Source: Hibiscus mutabilis
Taxonomy: Eukaryota; Streptophyta; Magnoliopsida; Malvales; Malvaceae
Direction: 5' to 3'
Assembly (NCBI GenBank): GCA_019671005.1
Contig: CM033728.1
Location: 27,541,099-27,605,098, forward strand
DNA length: 64,000 bases
The number at the start of each line of letters is the position of its first letter. Positions within the stretch are counted from its first letter, which is position 1. Shown piece by piece: positions 22,060 to 33,492 of this stretch. Made by a program: the position numbers and the translations under genes. Under the pieces are notes generated by a model. It ran no database searches, had not been told where the DNA came from, and saw only the letters and a list, made by a program, of their open reading frames with translations.

Positions 22060-23822
22060 TATGACCAGAAGCCATCATATGGTGGACAGTCATACGATCC
22101 GAAAATTGAGAAAACCTTGCGTATGTTAAAAAGAAGATTTTGAGAGATGCAAAACCAAGGTAATGGAGGGAATGGTATGGTGAACAATGGAGGCAATCCA
22201 CTCAACAATGAGATACCACCACCACCTGTTGTCCTAGTTGTTAATGAGAGACCTATTAGAGAACATTCAGCACCAACCATTGACAATTTGATGCCATGAC
22301 TTGCTTTCACAAAGGTAAATGCTGTCAATTTTGAACTTAAGCCGGTAATGATTCAAACTCTTTTGAATGTAGGTCAGTTTGATGGAGCACTCACTGGAGA
22401 TCCGAGGCAACATCTAAAGCAGTTCATGGAGATTTGCTAGTTATTTCAACAAAATGGAGTACCTGAAGATACCGCGAAGCTGAAGTTATTTACTTTCTCT
22501 CTAAGAGACAGAGCAAAGGCTTGGCTTAATTCCTTGCCACCTGTCTTAGTTACTTCATGGGCGGACTTATGCCAAAAGTTCTTGACAAGGTTCCAGTCGC
22601 TAACCCTCACTGCCAAGCTGCAGGGTGAGATCATTACATTCAGGCAGGTTGAGGATGAGACCTTATATGATGCCTGGGAATGATTTAAAGACCTATTGAG
22701 AAGGTGTCCTATGCATGGATTCCCGAATTGGACCCAGATCCAAACCTTTTACAATGGACTGAACGCACAAACAAGGATTGTTGTTGATGCTTCAACAGCC
22801 GGTTCATTGCTTGACAAAACATATACTGAGGCTGTTAACATTTTAGAAAGGATTGCAATCAATGATTTTGAATATCCTGTTGCATGACTTGGGACTGGAA
22901 CTAAAACCAATGGGAAATTTTAGATTGATGAACTAACGTCCATTCATGCTGAGATTTCCAACCTTACTAGCATGGTAAGAATGTTGCAAAAGAACAATGA
23001 GTCCTAGGAAGTCAAAGTATTAGATCCTTTATGTACAATTTGTGAAGAGAATCATCATGTGGATGAATGCCCTGCCAACCCTGAATCGGTAAATTTTGTT
23101 GGCAATGTTAATCGTTACTATAATCCTAACTCCACTACTTATAATGTAGGTTGGAGACAACTCCCTAGTTTAGCATGGGGAAATGAGAGAGGTAACCAGT
23201 ACAATGCCCAGCGCCAGAATACTCAGAGGCAGAATAACAATGCCATGCCATAATTCTATCAGAATGCCATGCCCAGAAAGCCCAAAATAATTTTCAGCAA
23301 GGGCAGAGACTCAACCAAGGTGGCACGCTCGCAAAGTACATGGAGAGGAATGATGCCACAGTCCAGAGTTTGGCAGCATCAATGAGAAATTTGGAAGTTC
23401 AGCTTGGGTAGATTACCAGTGCACTCAACAATCGACCCCATGGAGCATTGCCAAGTGACATAGAAGATGCTCGGCACAAAGACAATGAGTAGTGCGAGAT
23501 GGAGAATGTTGCTAAGCAGCCAATTAATTGCCAAGTTGAGAAGCCTGTGCCAGCAGATAATCCCATGGAAGCAGAGAAAGAGGAAGCAAAAATAGATGAT
23601 GCCAAAACTGATGCCAGATAGCACACTGATGCCAGCACTGAGGCCAAACGGACTGATGCCAAAACTGCAATGCCAAAAACCAGCAGAGCAGGCACATATT
23701 TATACGCCACCACCATTTCCAACAAGGCTTCAAAAGCATAAGCAAGATCAGCAGTTTAAGCGCTTCTTGGAGGTTCTTAAGCAATTGCAAATCAACATTC
23801 CATTGGTAGAAGACTTGAACAA
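22060..23822 (+). pseudogene. gag: A1 gag relic
   Basis: Homologue of the gag of A2 (58591 on). In one frame from 22060 it shows the capsid region FELKPVM...GDPRQHLKQFMEIC, then FSLRDRAKAWLNSLPP and LTRFQSLTLTAKLQ (about 22320-22630), and the Athila-type knuckle CTICEENHHVDEC (23035-23075). In-frame stops occur at 22141, 22297, 22438, 22681, 22885, 22921, 23005 and 23251, plus frame changes in the linker. The linker 23590-23690 is built from GATGCCA words that spell TDAK/TDAS-like repeats. The likely original start is the ATG at 22061, in the same Met-Thr-Arg context as A2 but one base out of the capsid frame, so the start is frameshifted too. Confidence 0.8.
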
Positions 23823-24434
23823 ATGCTCAACTATGTCAAATTTATGAAGCACTTTCTGTCCAAAAAGAGAAAGTTGGGAGACTTTGAAACTATAGCTCTA
23901 ACCGAAGGATGCAGTGCCATAATACTAAATCGATTGCCACCAAAGCTGAAAGATCCGGGAAGTTTCACTATTCCCTACACCATTGGCAACAAATTCATGG
24001 GCAAGGAACTGTGTGACCTAAGAGCTAGCATCAACTTGACGCCAATGTCAGTCTTTTGGAAGCTTGGCATAGAAGCAAGACCTACCACGGTGACACTTCA
24101 GTTGACAGACCGATCCTATGCACATCCCAAGGGTAAGATTGAGGATGTGTTGGTAAAGGTAGATAAATTTATTTTTCCAGCTGATTTTATCATTTTGGAT
24201 TACGAGGCTGATATTAATGTCCCAATTATTTTAGGGAGACCTTTTCTTGCCATGGGTAGAGCTTTGATTGATGTTCATAAAGGGGAACTAACAATGCGCA
24301 TGAATGACCAGCATGTTACATTTAATGTGTTTCAAGCTTTGAAATGTGCAGATGAACCTGATGAGTGCCAAGCAGAGGAGATGATGGAGTCCATTTACAC
24401 TTTGGACACGGCACAGTTATGCCAGGATACATAA
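23823..24434 (+). pseudogene. pol: A1 aspartic protease region
   Basis: Open for 203 codons, encoding the gag-protease junction and an Athila-type retropepsin: PPKLKDPGSFTIPYTIG, then the active-site loop LCDLRASINL (about 24010-24040), then the second conserved stretch ILGRPFLAMGRALIDV (24227-24275). In the family the loop is D-x-G-A-S, and A2 has DLGAS. Here the Gly is Arg, so the protease should be inactive. It is normally part of the polyprotein, so the ATG at 23823 is an internal Met, not a true start. Confidence 0.8.
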
Positions 24435-24592
24435 TTTGATGCCAATAATTTAGATGGCATAGCCGATCTATTTGAGGAACCAGAAGAACCAATCTTGGAG
24501 GCTGAAGAGGCGAGTTATTTTAAGCAACTACAGTTGGCCGATAGAGAAATCAAGGCACCTAAACCATCAATTGAGGAGCCACCAGGGTTGGA

Positions 24593-25640
24593 ATGAAACC
24601 CCTGCCAGATCACTTGAAATATGGTTATTTAGGTGAACACTCAACTCTGCCGGTGATAATTGCCACTGGTCTCACTAAAGATCAGGAGGCAAGATTATTG
24701 GCAATATTACGCGATTATAAGCAGGCATTAGGGTGGACCTTGGCAGACATCAGAGGTATTAGCAAAACCATTTGCATGCATAAGATTATCTTGGAGGAGT
24801 ATCATGGCAAGACCATTGAAGGCCGGAGAAGGCTAAACCCAAGCATGAAAGAGGTAGTGAAAAAAGAGATTATAAACTAGCTTGATACCGGGATTATATA
24901 TCCCATTTTTGATAGCTCTTGGGTTAGCCCAGTGCAATACGTGCCAAAGAAGGGTGGCATGACTGTGGCAGAAAATAGTTAAGCTGGGTTAATCCCCTCC
25001 AGAACAATCACAGGTTGGAGAGTGTGCATGGACTATAGGAGGCTAAACATTGCCTCAAGGAAGGACCACTTCCCATTGCCATTCATTGATCAAATGCTAG
25101 ACAGGTTGACAGGTAAAGCTTTCTATTATTTTTTGGATGGTTATTGAGGTTATAATCAGATTGCCATCGCCCCCGATGATCAAGAGAAGACCATGTTCAC
25201 ATGCCCATATGGGACGTTTGAGTTTAGAAGGATGCCATTCGGCCTATGTAATGCACCGAAAACGTTTCAACGTTGCATAATGTCCATTTTTCTGATATGA
25301 TCAAGCACAACATGGAAGTGTTCATGGATGATTTCTCAATGTTTGGCAAAACATTTGAGGAATGCCTTTAGAGTTTGGAGAAAGTCTTGAAGAGATGCAT
25401 AAAGACAAACCTAGTGTTGAATTGGGAAAAATGTCACTTCATGGAGAAGGAGGGCATTGTTCTCGAGCACAAGGTAACTAAGAGAGTGTTAGAAGTGGAT
25501 CAAGCAAAAGTTGAGGTAATTAAACAGCTATCGCCTCCAACGAGTGTTAAAGGTATAAGAAGGTTTTTTAGGATATGTCGATTTTTATCAGCGTTTTATT
25601 GAAGATTTTTCAAAAATTGCTAAACCTTTATGCTTGTTGT
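24593..25640 (+). pseudogene. pol: A1 reverse transcriptase relic
   Basis: Gypsy RT in two frames. Landmarks in order: DTGIIYPI...SWVSPVQYVPKKGG (24885-24960), GWRVCMDYRRLN (25015-25050), DHFPLPFIDQMLDRL, FTCPYGTFEFRRMPFGLCNAP (25195-25257), and, after a frame change near 25290, the catalytic FMDDFSMFG (25321-25347) and LNWEKCHFMEKEGIVL. The MDD catalytic pair is present. In-frame stops lie at 24878, 24980, 25145 and 25369, and a further frame change lies near 25570. Family length is about normal, so the gene decayed by point changes rather than deletion. Confidence 0.85.
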
Positions 25641-26125
25641 TAGAACACAATGCCACTTTTGCATTTGACGATTCTTGTTTTAGAGCATTTTAGGAGTTTA
25701 AAGAAAAGTTAATCAATGCCCCTATAGTTGTGGCACCGGACTGGAATGATCCCTTCGAGCTCATGTGTGATGCCAGCGACTATGCCATTAGAGCAGTCTT
25801 GGGACGAAGGCATGGCAAGGTTTTCCATGCCATCTACTATGCTAGTCGAACCTTGAACGAAGCAAAACTGAACTACTCTACGACCGAGAAAGAATTTCTT
25901 GCGATTGTATTTGCTTTTGACAAATTTAGATCTTATTTAATTGGTAACAAAGTTGTGGTTTTTATAGATCATTCGGCATTGAAGTATCTCTTGGCAAAGA
26001 AGGATGCCAAGCCCAAACTAATCCGATGGACGCTCTTACTTTAAGAATTTGACCTTGAGATACAAGACAAGAATTGTAGTGAAAACCTAGTAACGGATCA
26101 TCTCTCACATTTAGAGCATCATCTT
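25641..26125 (+). pseudogene. pol: A1 RNase H region
   Basis: RNase H that removes the RNA strand during reverse transcription. ELMCDASDYAIRAVLGRRHG (25758-25817) gives the first catalytic Asp, TTEKEFLAIVFAFDKFRSYL (25877-25936) the Glu, and IDHSALKYLLAKKDAKPKL (25966 on) the later Asp. The frame is open at 25730-26044 and stops at TAA 26042. The consensus Gly before AVLG is Arg. Confidence 0.85.
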
Positions 26126-27420
26126 GAAGATGGTAAGACAAATCTTATAAGAGATGAATTTCCTGACGAGTATTTGCTTGTAGTTAATGCCGTGCCATGG
26201 TATGCTGACATTGTCAACTACTTGGTAAGTAACATTCTGCCACCAGACATGGCATACAATGCCAAGAAGAGGTTCTTACGGGAAGTTAGGCAATACTATT
26301 GGGACGAGCTAATATTGTTCAAATAGTGTGCTGACCAAGTGATCCGCCGGTGTGTGCCTGAGGATGAACAGCATAACATATTGCATCTACGCCATGCTAC
26401 ACCATATGGAGGTCACTTTGCTGGGGTAAAGACTGCTGCCAAGGTACTACAGTCAGGATACTTTTGGCCTACACTATATAAGGATGCCCATGAGTATGCG
26501 AAGGCATATGATCGATGCGACAGAAAACATCTCTGGCAGACACCAACTACCTCTTCAAAAAAATTATTCCTGTGGATTTATTTGATGTATGAGGGGATAG
26601 ACTTTATGGGTCCTTTTCCACCCTCATTCAGTAATGTATACATTCTTGTGGCTGTTGACTACGTAACTAAGTGGGTAGAAGTTGTTGCTCTGCCAACAAA
26701 CAATGCCAAGGCTGTTGCCATGTTCTTGCATAAACATATTTTACTAGATTTAGCGCCCCTATGGTGATTATTCACGTTGAGGGCACCCATTTTAAGTGTA
26801 ATCTAATCTCTAAAGCTTTGTGTAGGTATGGTATACAGTAGAGAATTACCATGACATATCATCCACAAACAAACGGGCAAGCCGAGATTTCAAATAAGGA
26901 GATTAAGAACATTCTAGAGAAGACTGTTAATCCATCATGGAAGGACTGGTCCTTGAGACTAGATGAGTCCTTGTGGGCTTACAGGATTGCATTTAAAACT
27001 CCTTTGGGTACGTCACCATTTCGACTTGTTTTCGGCAAACTATGCCATCTGCCAGTGGAGCTTGAACATAAAGCCTACTGGGCCATCAAAACACTTGGCA
27101 TGGCATGAAGAAGTGCTGGAGAAAAGAGGTTACTAGACCTAAATGAGTAGGAGGAATTCAGAATACAAGCCTATGAGAATGACAGGATCTACAAGGAAAA
27201 AGCAAAATGTTGGCATGATAGTAGGATAATGCCAAGACAGTTTGAGGTAGGCCAACGTGTTTTGTTATTCAACTCATGGCTTAAGTTGTTTCCAGGGAAA
27301 CTCAAATCAAGATGGACGGGCCTTTATGAAGTTGTGAAGCCCTATTCTCATGGAGCTGTGGACATCAAGAATTTGAAGACGGGTGAAATCTTTAAGGTGA
27401 ATGGCTAACGTTTGAAGCAC
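26126..27420 (+). pseudogene. pol: A1 integrase relic
   Basis: DDE integrase with N-terminal zinc-binding part (HATPYGGHFAGVKTAAKV, then YDRCDR where the sister copies have CDRC) and core. GIDFMGPFPPSF (26604 on) keeps the first Asp. The second, in IIHVEGTHF (about 26766-26795), has Val where A1' has HDEG, so the triad is broken. NGQAEISNKE (26874 on) keeps the Glu. A C-terminal part with KLKSRWTGLYEVVKPYSHGA (about 27301-27360) and IKNLKTGEIFKVNG follows. A TAG at 26324, a frame change near 26535 and another near 26755, and more stops after 27105 make it non-functional. Confidence 0.85.
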
Positions 27421-28165
27421 TACATGGAAGGTGACTAGAACAAGGCCAAAAGGTGATCCTCTTGGCAGAGGTAACATGAAAATACCATCAGGTTTGAACT
27501 TTTGTAAATATTAGGTTAGTGTTTTTCTTTGTTTTTAGAATTTTAGGTTTTTAATTATATTTCTTTCTTTTTAAGGTTCATGTTTTCATTCCTTTACTGT
27601 GTTCAAAGGTTTCCTTTGAGTTGTGCAGATTCATTATGCCAGGAATTATGCCAGGAACACTGCTAGGGTCGCTGGCAGGGGCTAACGCTTCAATAGAAAT
27701 ATATGCCAGACATAGTGCCAGAACAACTTGGCATGCGGCGGTGCTAAATTTGGAAGAATGAGAAAAACCCTAGCTTGACCGGCCCATTCAATAGGAGAGA
27801 GAGTTGTTTTTATTTGATTTTAAACCCTAGCCACCCAAAATCTTAGTTGAAAATTAAAATTTCAAATAAATTACCTTATCACTTAAATCCTTACCCTATC
27901 TTATCAGCTATCACCTTATCACTTCAACCTTATCACTCCACCTCTTTTAAAAATTAATTCTTTTTATTTCCCATCATTATCCATAATTACTAATCCCATT
28001 AAAACACTCAACCAACCCAAAACCTTTCACTTTCCCATCCTTGCCGGTTAAAGAAACCAAACATCTATCTCTTTTTGTACTTCCTTTTCGATAAGCAAGT
28101 GCAAAACCCAAATCATCTTTTTCTTCATCTTTCAACATCGTTTAAAGTTCCTTCATCGAGTTTCA
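27421..28165 (+). other. A1 spacer between pol and env-position ORF
   Basis: Non-coding, AT-rich, with TTATCACTT repeats around 27870-27945. The same spacer recurs at 31010-31261 (right part only) and 41166-41838. Homologous position to the region before the env-like gene of Athila elements. Confidence 0.7.
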
Positions 28166-29512
28166 ATGGATTCATCCTCTATCCCCTTCAAGAGATTCTT
28201 CAACGAGGAGATCAAGAAAAAGTTTTAATCTAATTTTACCTCAAGGAATTTTTGCTATGAGAAGCACTTCGACCTCAACACAGAGACGAACAATGGCTTC
28301 CTTCTGGAAGTCATCTCTACGATTAACTTGCACAAATGGACTCAGTTTTGCCAACAAAAATAGGAGGTTTATGCCATAATCGTCCAAGAATTCTATGCGC
28401 ACCTTGTGACCAAGGATTCGCTATTCTTGATGATTAGAGGTAAATGTGTTCGTTTCGATGAAGGATATATTAATAATATGCTTGAGTTGGAGGGTGCAAG
28501 AGATGAGTATTTTGAGTATGTTGATTCAATGAACGATGCCAAGAGAAAGAGGCTGCTGGCATATCTGTGCGAGCCTGGAACAGCATGGACAGTGTCATCC
28601 AAGGAGCATCGTAAGATGAAGAGGCTGGCATTGAAGCCCCAATGAAGAGGATGGAATCACTTTCTCAAGGCAAATATGATGCCCACATCCCATAACGAGA
28701 CCGTGTTAGAAGAAAGGATGATCCTGTTGCACTCCATTGTTATGGGTGCAAAATCAATGTTGGCAAGCTCATTGTTGAGGAAACTTACAAGTGCGCAGCG
28801 AAATGTACTGGCAACTTGTTTTTCCCTTTATTGATTTCTAACGTTTGTATGCTCCATGAGGTGCCAAGTCTTGATACGGATAAAGGGCAAACGATCAAGG
28901 GAACAACAATTTCTGTTGCTATAGGAGGAATCTTGTTGATGCCGAGCCCAAGGACAAGGGGAAGGGAAAGGCAAGGGCACCCACGCCAAAGCCCAATGAG
29001 TCAAGGGTGCGCCAGGAACCATGCCAGAAACTGTGCCAGATAATTCAATGGCAATGCTATCTCAAATACACCAACGCCAAGAGATTATTCTCTAAAAGCT
29101 ATAAAAAGCTGAGGATCTAAATGTCAAGATGCGACACTACATCCAGGCCAGAGATGTTGTGATCAGGGAGGCTCTTACAAAATTATCAACTGATTTTGTG
29201 CCAGAGTTTCCTGCCGAGCTCTCTACCAGCGACAATGCTATGCTACATAGTCCAGTTCATACCCCGTCCGATGCCACAGTCCCGTTGTCTCCAATTCAAG
29301 TCGAGTCTGCTAGTTCTAATTCTTCATCTGAAACAAAGGAAACCAAAGCCAAGTCTGCCAAAGCCAAGTCTCCAGTGACACCTGCTATACCTACGTCATC
29401 TGATTCCACCGATGCACCTGCTGCATCAGAGCCTGCCAAGAAAAAGCAGAAGTTGGAGCCTCCACGCTGCTTTAAAACCGAGCCTGAAAAGAAAGAAGCA
29501 CATGGCCCCTGA
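28166..29512 (+). pseudogene. Env-position ORF, copy 1 (plant transposon protein domain type)
   Basis: Starts at an ATG in MDSSSIPFKRFFNEEIKKKF. It shows a fold block found in many plant retroelement ORFs (the domain described as putative plant transposon protein): FYAHLVTKDSLFLMIRGKCV, INNMLELEGA, LCEPGTAWTVSS, then GWNHFLKANMMPTSHNET and LFFPLLISNVCMLHEVPSLD. The C-terminal third is low-complexity Ser/Thr/Pro/Lys with a basic run AKKKQKLE (about 29437-29460). Stops at 28226, 28361 and 28643 and a frame change near 28750 disrupt it. It stands where Athila elements carry an env-like gene, but I see no signal peptide or membrane segment, so an envelope role is not supported. Confidence 0.65.
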
Positions 29513-30667
29513 TCGAGGGCGATTTGTGAGAAGAAAATCCCGTGCCACACGGCAAATAGTCTTCGAAAGGGAGTCCTCTTCTTCCTAAGCTCCTTTACAT
29601 TTCATTCCATTGCATTTATATGATCATCAATTTTTTATTTTTTCTATTTTTCTTGTATATATGAGTTGTTTCATGCATTGGGGACAACGCACATCTTGGG
29701 TTTGGGGGTGTGCGGTTTCTCACATTTATGCCATGCCATACATTTCATGTCTAAATTCTGTTGTCATGCCATTTAGGTCATTTAGATAGATGCATACCGA
29801 ACCACTAAAAAAAGAAAAAAAGAAAATTTTGCCTCGGTTTAATTTTGAAAAATGTTAGCATTTGTTAGCAAGTTTAATTTGATCTAGGTGTCTGTACAAT
29901 GAGGAAATTTTAATCTTTAGTTGTCATGCCATGCCAGCAGCGTAGTATGCCAGGTTCTCTTGGCAATTGATCTCTAGTTTAGGGAATTGAACATACACTT
30001 AACACGTAGTATGTATCTAGTTCCTTAGCAAACTTAGACTTTTTGAAACTATGATCAGATTAAAAAATGATGCCAGGGCAAAAGAAATAAATAAGGCAGC
30101 AATGTTCTGCCAAGGCAAGAAAAAAATGAAATGAACTTTCCTCTGCTTAGGGGTAATAAGTTACTTGAGTTTTCCTGGTTTGCTCCCTCTTAGTTCTCAA
30201 TTCCACAACCTTAGGGTATGAGTTGAAGAGAAAGCCTAGTGATGTGTAGATTAAGGTGGGGATTCGTGGCATGCTCCCTCTTATCTCTCACGCTAAATAG
30301 TGTCACGAAGCAAGCTTAAATTAATGCCAATAGAAACCCTTGGCAAAAGAAAAAAAAAGAGATGATAAAAATAAGAATCTGAGTTTAGGTAGTAAAATTG
30401 GCTAAGGGAGTGAAAGGATACTCGATTCATATTGCCTACACATCATGCACTCTTCATGAACTTAGACTATAGTTATATTGCTACATTTGAATTACTACCT
30501 GCTTGGCATTATTGCACTGAGATACTGAGGACAGAAATAGAGCCAAATTCTACTTGCCAGTATGTGTTGGCATTCAACCAAAATTTTGTCGAGGTAACAT
30601 TTTCACAATTTTTTTTGTTTTTATTTTTGCATTACTTTAGGAAAAGCAATGAGTTAGGTTTGGGGGT
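29513..30667 (+). other. A1 3' region, first copy
   Basis: Non-coding. Contains a polypurine-like TTGGGTTTGGGGGTGTG (29696-29712), the TCTCTCACGCTAAATAGTGT block (30279-30303), and at its end GAGTTAGGTTTGGGGGTGTT, the true polypurine tract, against an LTR fragment. Parallel to 32660-33492 plus 36792-37019 and to 43091-44287. Confidence 0.75.
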
Positions 30668-31009
30668 GTTAAAATGCCAATCTTACAATGCTTTTGCTTG
30701 TTTTTAGGTACATTTAGTTGCATTAGGATGTTAAAACCATGCATTTGCATAAGGAGTTTAGAATTCTATCTATGTAGTGTGAAAGGTTGTTTTGTTGGAA
30801 ATTTTGCAGGTTTGGCATAGTATTTGGCCCAGAAAAGCAACACAAGAAGGAATGCCAAAGAGAATGCCGAGTGTTGTTGGCACAGATGGACCAACAATGC
30901 CAAGCACTGGTTGGCAGAGAAGTGAATTTGAAGCCATGCCAAGAAGCTGTTGGACCCCAAAAAAATAGGATAAGACCAGGCTCCGAAAAGATAGCAATTG
31001 GATCAATCT
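30668..31009 (+). repeat. Internal LTR fragment in A1
   Basis: About 340 bp matching the first part of the A1 LTR (compare 37043-37391), lacking some 20-25 bases at the very start and ending at GATAGCAATTGGATCAATCTC. It then jumps straight into the spacer preceding an env-position ORF (ATCACTTACAACCTTATCAC). It joins two 3' halves of the element. Confidence 0.85.
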
Positions 31010-31261
31010 CATCACTTACAACCTTATCACTTTACCCTCTTTTCAAGTCAAATCTTTTTACCTTCCATCATTATCCCTATTTACGCGGTTACCATCCCCA
31101 CTAAACTTCCCAAACTTTTCACTTTCCATTCCACAACCGAATTTAAAGAACCAACTCTCTCTCAATTTTCCACTTTTCTTTTCAAACAAGAACCAAGCTT
31201 TACACCGTCTTTTCTTCTTCTTCCTTGATTCAAAATTGATCCAAATTCTTGCACGTTTCCA
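31010..31261 (+). other. Spacer before env-position ORF copy 2
   Basis: Matches the right-hand part of 27421-28165 (TTATCACTT, then CCATCATTATCC), starting abruptly after the LTR fragment. Confidence 0.75.
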
Positions 31262-32660
31262 ATGGCTTCTTCTACTCCTTTCAACCAATTTTTCAATGAG
31301 GAGATCTAGAAAAAGTTCAGAGCTAACTTTGCTTCAAGATCTTTTTGTTACAAGAAACACTACGATTTCAAGATGAAGACAAGTATTGGCTTCCCTCCAG
31401 AATTCATGGAAATAGTCTACATGCACAAGTGGAATATATTTTTCCAGCAAGAAGGGGAGATTTATGCCACCATTGTTCAAGAATTCTATGCTCGTCTTCT
31501 GACTAAGGATTCGCCCTTCTTGATGATTCGAGGTAAGTGTGTGTGTTTTGATGAGGGGTATATTAACAATATGTTTGAATTGGATGGTGCAGAGGATGAA
31601 TATTTTGATTATGTCGAGTCAATTACTGCTGCCAAGATAAAGAAGCTACAGGCAGACTTGTGTGAGCCTGGCACAGCATGGACAGTGTCAACAAATGGAC
31701 ACCGCACGGTAAAGTGGTTGGCAGTGAAACCCCAATGGAGAGGATGGAATCACTTTGTCAAGGAAAATATAATGCCAACATCTCACAACCAGACTGTATC
31801 GGAAGAGAGGTTGATCCTATTGTATTCCATCCTTATGGGGCGCAAGATTAATGTTGGCAGGCCCATTATTGATGAAACCTACAAATGCACAGCGAAAGGT
31901 AATTGCAGCTTGTTCTTTCCTTTGTTAATTTTAACATTTGCATGCTCTATGGTGTACCAAAGCTTGATACAAATAAAGGTCAAAGGATCAAGGGAACAAC
32001 AATAACAGTTGCTATTTGGAGAAACCTCACAGTTGCTGAACCAAAGGACAAAGGCAAGGGGAAGGCAAAAATGCCCACGCCAAAGTCAAAGGTGCCAAAG
32101 GCAGTGCTAGACACTATGTCTGAAATCGTGCCAGACAGTTCACTGCAATGCTGTCACAAATTTACCATCGCCAGGAGATCATACTCAGTAAATTAGAGAA
32201 TGATGAGGAGCATAATGTAAAGCTACAACATTACATACAGGACATGGATGTTGTAATCAGGGAAGCTCTCAAGAAAATGTCAATTGACTTTGTGCCATAA
32301 TTTCCAGGCTTCCATGCCGAGCCCTCTACCAGCGATAATGCCATGCCAGCTAGTCTAATGCATACCCCATCTGATGCTACAATTCCATTGCCTCCAATAC
32401 AAGTTGAGTCTGCCAGTTCTAATTCATGATCTAAATCAAAGGAAACCAAATCCAAGTCTACCAAAGCTAAGCCACCAGTGACACCTGCTATACAAACACC
32501 TTCTGATGCCACCGATACACTTGCCGCGTCGTAACCTACCAAGAAAAAGGAGGATGTTGGAGCCTCCATTTTCGCTTCACAGCCAATCATAAAAGGAAAG
32601 AAATGGATGGCCCCTGCCCATGGCCGATTTTTGAAAAGAAAGACCCACGTCACACGAGAA
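31262..32660 (+). pseudogene. Env-position ORF, copy 2 (best preserved)
   Basis: Same protein as 28166-29512. After one early stop (TAG 31307) the central domain is open for 210 codons (31373-32005): YATIVQEFYARLLTKDSPF, MIRGKCVCFDEGYINNMFEL, LCEPGTAWTVST, WRGWNHFVKENIMPTSHNQT, INVGRPIIDETYKC, LFFPLLI. A frame change near 31930 separates the Ser/Pro/Lys-rich tail. The preserved order of landmarks in three copies shows that this was a real protein of the family. Role unknown; it lies downstream of integrase and would need splicing, read-through or its own promoter. Confidence 0.65.
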
Positions 32661-33492
32661 GAAGTCTCCGAATAAGATTCCTCTTCTATCTAAACTCCTT
32701 TATATTTCATTTCTTTGTATTTACATGATCATGCATTTTAAGTTTCTTCTGTTTTTCTTGTATATATGTGTTGTTTCATGCATTGAGGACAATTCACATC
32801 TTGGGTTTGGGGGTGTGCATTTCCTCACATTTATGTCATGCCATACATTTCATGTTTAATTTCTGTTGCCATGGCATCTTGCCATGCCATTTAGGTTATT
32901 TAGAATAGATGCATACCGAACCACTAAAAAAGAAAAAGAAAATTTTGCCTCGGATTAGTTTTGAAGATTGTTAACACATGTTAGGCAACTTTAATTTGAT
33001 CTAGGTGTCTGTCTAATGAGCAAAATTTTAATCTTTAGTTGTCATGCCATGCGAGCAGAGTAGTATGCCAAGTTAGCTTGGCAATTGATTTGTGGTTTAG
33101 GGAACTGAAACTTCACTTATCACATAGTATGTATCTAGATCCTTAGCAAACTTAGCCTTTTTGAAACTATGCTCAAATTTAAGAAAAGAGATCAAATGAT
33201 GCAGTGTAAAGGAAACTAAAAGGAAGCAATGTTCTGCCAGGGCAATGAAAAAAAAATGAAGTCTCCTCTACTTAGGGATAACAAGTTATTTGGGCTTCAT
33301 GGTTTTCTCCCCCTTAGTTCTCAAGTCCAAAACCTTAGAGTATGAGTTGAAGAGAAAGCCTAGTGATGTCTAGATTAAGGTGGGGATTCGTGGTATGCTC
33401 CCTCTTATCTCTCACGCTAAATAGTGTCACGAAGCAAGCTTAAATTGACTAAGGGAGTGAAAGGATACTTGATACATATTGCCTACACATCA
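32661..33492 (+). other. A1 3' region, second copy, left part
   Basis: Matches 29513-30420, including the polypurine-like TTGGGTTTGGGGGTGTG at 32801. Interrupted at 33493 by the solo LTR; resumes at 36792. Confidence 0.75.

Noticed and set aside
23379..23790. Overlapping antisense hydrophobic frames (three on the minus strand)
   Set aside because: They are the mirror of the GATGCCA-repeat gag linker; the repeat keeps all frames open.
28166..29512. Viral envelope gene
   Set aside because: Position fits, but no signal peptide, transmembrane helix or glycosylation-rich ectodomain is seen; the core looks like a plant transposon domain.
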